Below, one piece after another: positions 61,621 through 64,000 of a stretch of 64,000 bases of DNA (the stretch's first letter is position 1; every line of letters begins with the position of its first letter). Made by a program: the position numbers and the translations under genes. This DNA is from Variovorax sp. PMC12. Its GTDB lineage: Bacteria > Pseudomonadota > Gammaproteobacteria > Burkholderiales > Burkholderiaceae_C. Below the pieces are notes generated by a model. That model was not told the DNA's origin. It ran no database searches and saw only the letters and a list, made by a program, of their open reading frames with translations. Where the stretch lies: positions 1,685,001-1,749,000 of the forward strand of contig NZ_CP027773.1 of NCBI RefSeq assembly GCF_003019815.1, given 5' to 3'.

Positions 61621-63321
61621 CTAGCCCGCGGGCTCGGGGCGCTCGGTGCGAACGAGCACGGCGCCCTTGGAAAGCGGCCCCACGTTGCGCCGGTACTGCT
61701 GCAGCCAGCCGGTGTCATGCACCGGCGGCGGGGGCTGCCAGTCGGCGCGGCGGGCCTGGAGTTCGGCGTCGGTCAGCGCGATGTCGAGGCGGCGCGCATC
61801 GAGGTCGATGGTGATCGTGTCGCCGTCGCGCACCAGTGCGAGCGGGCCGCCCAGCGCGGCTTCCGGTGACACCTCGGCCACCACCAGCCCCTTGCAGACC
61901 AGGCCCGAGAGATGGCCGTCGGTGAGGAGCGCCACCTGGTCGCCCAGCCCGGCACCGTCGATGGCGAAGACCACGCGCGACGCGCCGCCACCCATGGCCG
62001 GGCCGCCGCAGGCGCCGGCACCGCGCATCACGACCACCTGGCCCGGCACGATCTCGCCCTTCTTCAGCGCGCCGATGGCCGCGTCCGAAGTCCAGAAGCA
62101 CACGGCCGGGCCGGTGAAGCGCCGCACCTTGCGCTCCATGATGCCGGTCTTGATGAGCCCGGACTCCGGCGCGAGGTTGCCGCGCAGGAGCACGATGGCC
62201 GGCAGCGGCGCGACCGGCCGGCCGATGGGGCGGATCACTTCGGCGTCGGCGACTTCGATGTTGCGCAGGTTGTCTGCCACGGTGCCGCCGGTGACGGTCG
62301 GCGCGGTGGTATCGAGCAGCGGCTCGAGCTGCTTCATCAGCGCGCGGCAACCGCCCGCCGCCTCGAAGGCCTCGATGGAATCGCTTCCGATGGGCCGCAC
62401 GCCGGCCAGCACGGGCGTCGTGGGACCGAGGCTTTCGAAGAGGCCGTAGACGTCGACGCCGCACTCCCCTTCGGTGGCGACCGCCTGCAGGTGCTTGGCG
62501 GTGTTGAGCGAGCCGCCGATGGACAGCACGGCGCGCACCGCGTTGGCAAAGGCACCGGGCGTGAGGATGTCGCGCGGCTTCAGGTCGTCCAGCACCATCT
62601 GCACGATGCGCGTGCCCGCCGCGCGCACGTCGGCCATCATCTTCGGGCTGAGCGCGGCCACCGGCGCGCTGCCCGGCAAGGCCAGGCCGAGCGCCTCGCA
62701 CACGATGTGCATCGAGTTGGCCGTGCCCAGGCCCGAGCACACACCGGGCCCGCGAATCGCCTCGCGGCTCATGCCCACCAGTTCCTCGACCGGAAGATTG
62801 CCGGTGACGGCATGCATCGCGCCGATGAACACTTCCTCGATGTCCATGTGATGGCCCCGGTACTCGCCGCTGGGCTGGTAGCCGCAGGGCACCAGCAGCG
62901 TCGGGATGTTCAGCCGCGCGGCCGCCATGAGCTGGCCCGGCACCGTCTTGTCGCAGGAGGTGAGGCAGACCATGCCGTCGAGCTGCGCGCCTTCGACGGC
63001 CACCTCGATGTCGTTGGTGACGAGGTCGCGCGCGGCCAGCATGTAGGCACCGCGTGCGCCGGCACCGGTGATGAAGTCGCTGGGCGCGGCGGTGCGGATC
63101 TCGAAGGGCACGCCGCCCGCGGCGCGGATGGCGGCCTTTACTTCCACCGCCACGCGATCGAGGTGGCTGAAGCAGGCCGCCAGCTCCGAGGAGCTGTTGA
63201 CGATGGCGATCTTGGGCTTCTCGCAGTCCTCTTCCGGAATGCCGAGCGCGCGCCAGTGCGCATTGCGCACCGACCACAGGTAGGAGCCGCGCGGGAAGTT
63301 GCTGCGCAGGGGACGGGTCAT
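61621..63321 (-). CDS. IlvD/Edd-family dehydratase
   Basis: 566 residues. Iron-sulfur cysteines in CLTSCDKTVPGQLM and GPGVCSGLGTANSMHIV (with a third in the N-terminal region), and CGGPAMGGGASRVV, typical of dihydroxy-acid dehydratases and sugar-acid dehydratases. It dehydrates a 2,3-dihydroxy acid or sugar acid to a 2-keto acid. Operon position with aconitase X points to a sugar-acid or hydroxyproline-type pathway rather than branched-chain amino acid synthesis. The start ATG overlaps the aconitase X small-subunit stop (ATGA). Confidence 0.9.
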   Translation of the reverse strand: MTRPLRSNFPRGSYLWSVRNAHWRALGIPEEDCEKPKIAIVNSSSELAACFSHLDRVAVEVKAAIRAAGGVPFEIRTAAPSDFITGAGARGAYMLAARDLVTNDIEVAVEGAQLDGMVCLTSCDKTVPGQLMAAARLNIPTLLVPCGYQPSGEYRGHHMDIEEVFIGAMHAVTGNLPVEELVGMSREAIRGPGVCSGLGTANSMHIVCEALGLALPGSAPVAALSPKMMADVRAAGTRIVQMVLDDLKPRDILTPGAFANAVRAVLSIGGSLNTAKHLQAVATEGECGVDVYGLFESLGPTTPVLAGVRPIGSDSIEAFEAAGGCRALMKQLEPLLDTTAPTVTGGTVADNLRNIEVADAEVIRPIGRPVAPLPAIVLLRGNLAPESGLIKTGIMERKVRRFTGPAVCFWTSDAAIGALKKGEIVPGQVVVMRGAGACGGPAMGGGASRVVFAIDGAGLGDQVALLTDGHLSGLVCKGLVVAEVSPEAALGGPLALVRDGDTITIDLDARRLDIALTDAELQARRADWQPPPPVHDTGWLQQYRRNVGPLSKGAVLVRTERPEPAG

Positions 63322-63770
63322 GCGGCACCTCCGGTCTTCTTCTTCGTGATCTCGATCACGCCGCGGTCGGCGTCCACGCGCACCCGGTCGCCGGTTTCGA
63401 TGCATTCGAGCGGGTCGCGCTCGAAATCGGTCATCGAAGGCGCGTGCGTGACCACGGCGCCCAGCGCCATCTTGGTCGTCATCTCGTTGAACAGGAACGC
63501 TGCGGGGGCCGAGTTCATGAGCCGCGTCATGTGGAACATGGCCGACCAGCCCGACGAGCCCTTGGCCCCCGGAAACACCAGCACCTTGCCGGCAAAGCTC
63601 TGGCCGCGCAGCTCGTGCCGGGTCTCGACGACGGTGCCAGTGCGCGGATCGATACCGCCCCAGCCGGAAATGCGGTCGCGCGTGACCAGCGCCTCGCCTT
63701 CGGCCACGCCGCCCACCACCTTGCGGCCGCGGATGACGATGGTTTGTCCAGTGACGACTGCGGCGCTCAT
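63318..63770 (-). CDS. Aconitase X swivel-domain (small) subunit
   Basis: 150 residues. VVTGQTIVIRGRKVVGGVAEGEALV and GKVLVFPGAKGSSGWSAMFHM are typical of the DUF126/aconitase X swivel domain. It pairs with the large subunit encoded next to form a dehydratase, known for cis-3-hydroxy-L-proline or related substrates. The ends overlap both neighbours (ATGA at 63318-63321, and 63767-63770), so the three genes are translationally coupled. Confidence 0.82.
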   Translation of the reverse strand: MSAAVVTGQTIVIRGRKVVGGVAEGEALVTRDRISGWGGIDPRTGTVVETRHELRGQSFAGKVLVFPGAKGSSGWSAMFHMTRLMNSAPAAFLFNEMTTKMALGAVVTHAPSMTDFERDPLECIETGDRVRVDADRGVIEITKKKTGGAA

Positions 63771-64000
63771 GCGTAGCCTCCGTTCCAGCGGCCGGTGCAG
63801 GCCGCGTCGATGCATTCGGCCGTGCTGCCGAACCAGGCCTGCACGCCGAGGATGGCGGGCAGGTAGTGGGCCTGCTTGGCCGAGTCGAGCGCCACGGTCT
63901 TCGTGCCCTTGGGCACGGCGCGGCTCATGGCGGAGCAGCTGTCGCTCATGATGATGCCGCCCGCGTCCTCGATGATCTTGGTGTAGCCGTTGCGGTCGGC
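63767..64000 (-). CDS. Aconitase X catalytic (large) subunit, cut by window edge
   Basis: The last 77 residues and stop are visible: ADRNGYTKIIEDAGGIIMSD, CSAMSRAVPKGTKTVALDSAK and TAECIDAACTGRWNGGYA. These fit the C-terminal part of the aconitase X catalytic domain, with a conserved Cys (SCSAM) and a GSTAECI-like end. The start lies outside the window. It overlaps the small-subunit gene by four bases. Confidence 0.8.
   Translation of the reverse strand, partial: ADRNGYTKIIEDAGGIIMSDSCSAMSRAVPKGTKTVALDSAKQAHYLPAILGVQAWFGSTAECIDAACTGRWNGGYA

Overview
The window reads as chromosomal DNA of a high-GC betaproteobacterium of the Comamonadaceae (Burkholderiales), most like Variovorax. This is inferred from the very high GC content, the urea/amide transport and formamidase cluster, tripartite-tricarboxylate 'Bug' binding proteins next to LysR regulators, many small secreted proteins, and an ImuA-ImuB-DnaE2 SOS mutasome. 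No rRNA or species marker is present, so the genus is an inference.

Layout. 1-2.5 kb: small secreted proteins, a VOC protein and an aspartate carbamoyltransferase with an extra DNA-binding-like N-terminus. 2.6-9.6 kb (minus strand): urtABCDE, fmdA and fmdB, for uptake and hydrolysis of urea or short amides. Facing it at 9.8-14.1 kb are an NCS1-permease/sensor-kinase fusion and a LuxR-type response regulator, which probably sense a nitrogen compound and control the operon. 14.2-17.7 kb: a TIGR04325 methyltransferase, a Spy-like protein, an SPFH protein with a ribbon-helix-helix partner, and a ModA-like lipoprotein. 17.8-24.3 kb (minus): a tightly overlapping light-sensing operon of response regulator, heme oxygenase, bacteriophytochrome kinase, response regulator and hybrid kinase. 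24.4-33.3 kb: a binding protein, a lipoprotein, an M1 aminopeptidase lipoprotein, a ketopantoate-reductase-like enzyme, alaS and a ferritin-like protein.

33.5-41.4 kb is the accessory part: a gene-free stretch with two strong terminators and a duplicated motif, a Crp-type regulator, then a decayed island of visibly lower GC. The island has an XRE regulator, orphan immunity proteins (DUF2185 and SMI1/KNR4), secreted and membrane proteins, and a broken integrase beside tRNA-Gly(CCC). Four island genes are interrupted, and each interruption is an in-frame TAG without any frameshift.

41.4-64 kb: LysR/Bug/amidase cluster; three LexA boxes controlling an unknown 140-aa protein, an unknown 73-aa protein and the imuA-imuB-dnaE2 operon, which is followed by a probable MmcB-like nuclease; a GDSL hydrolase; a degenerate aminoglycoside-phosphotransferase-like protein; a CmcJ-like oxidoreductase with a chromene-carboxylate-isomerase-like protein; an aldo/keto reductase; and a catabolic cluster (Bug protein, porin, IlvD/Edd dehydratase, two-subunit aconitase X) that runs off the right edge.
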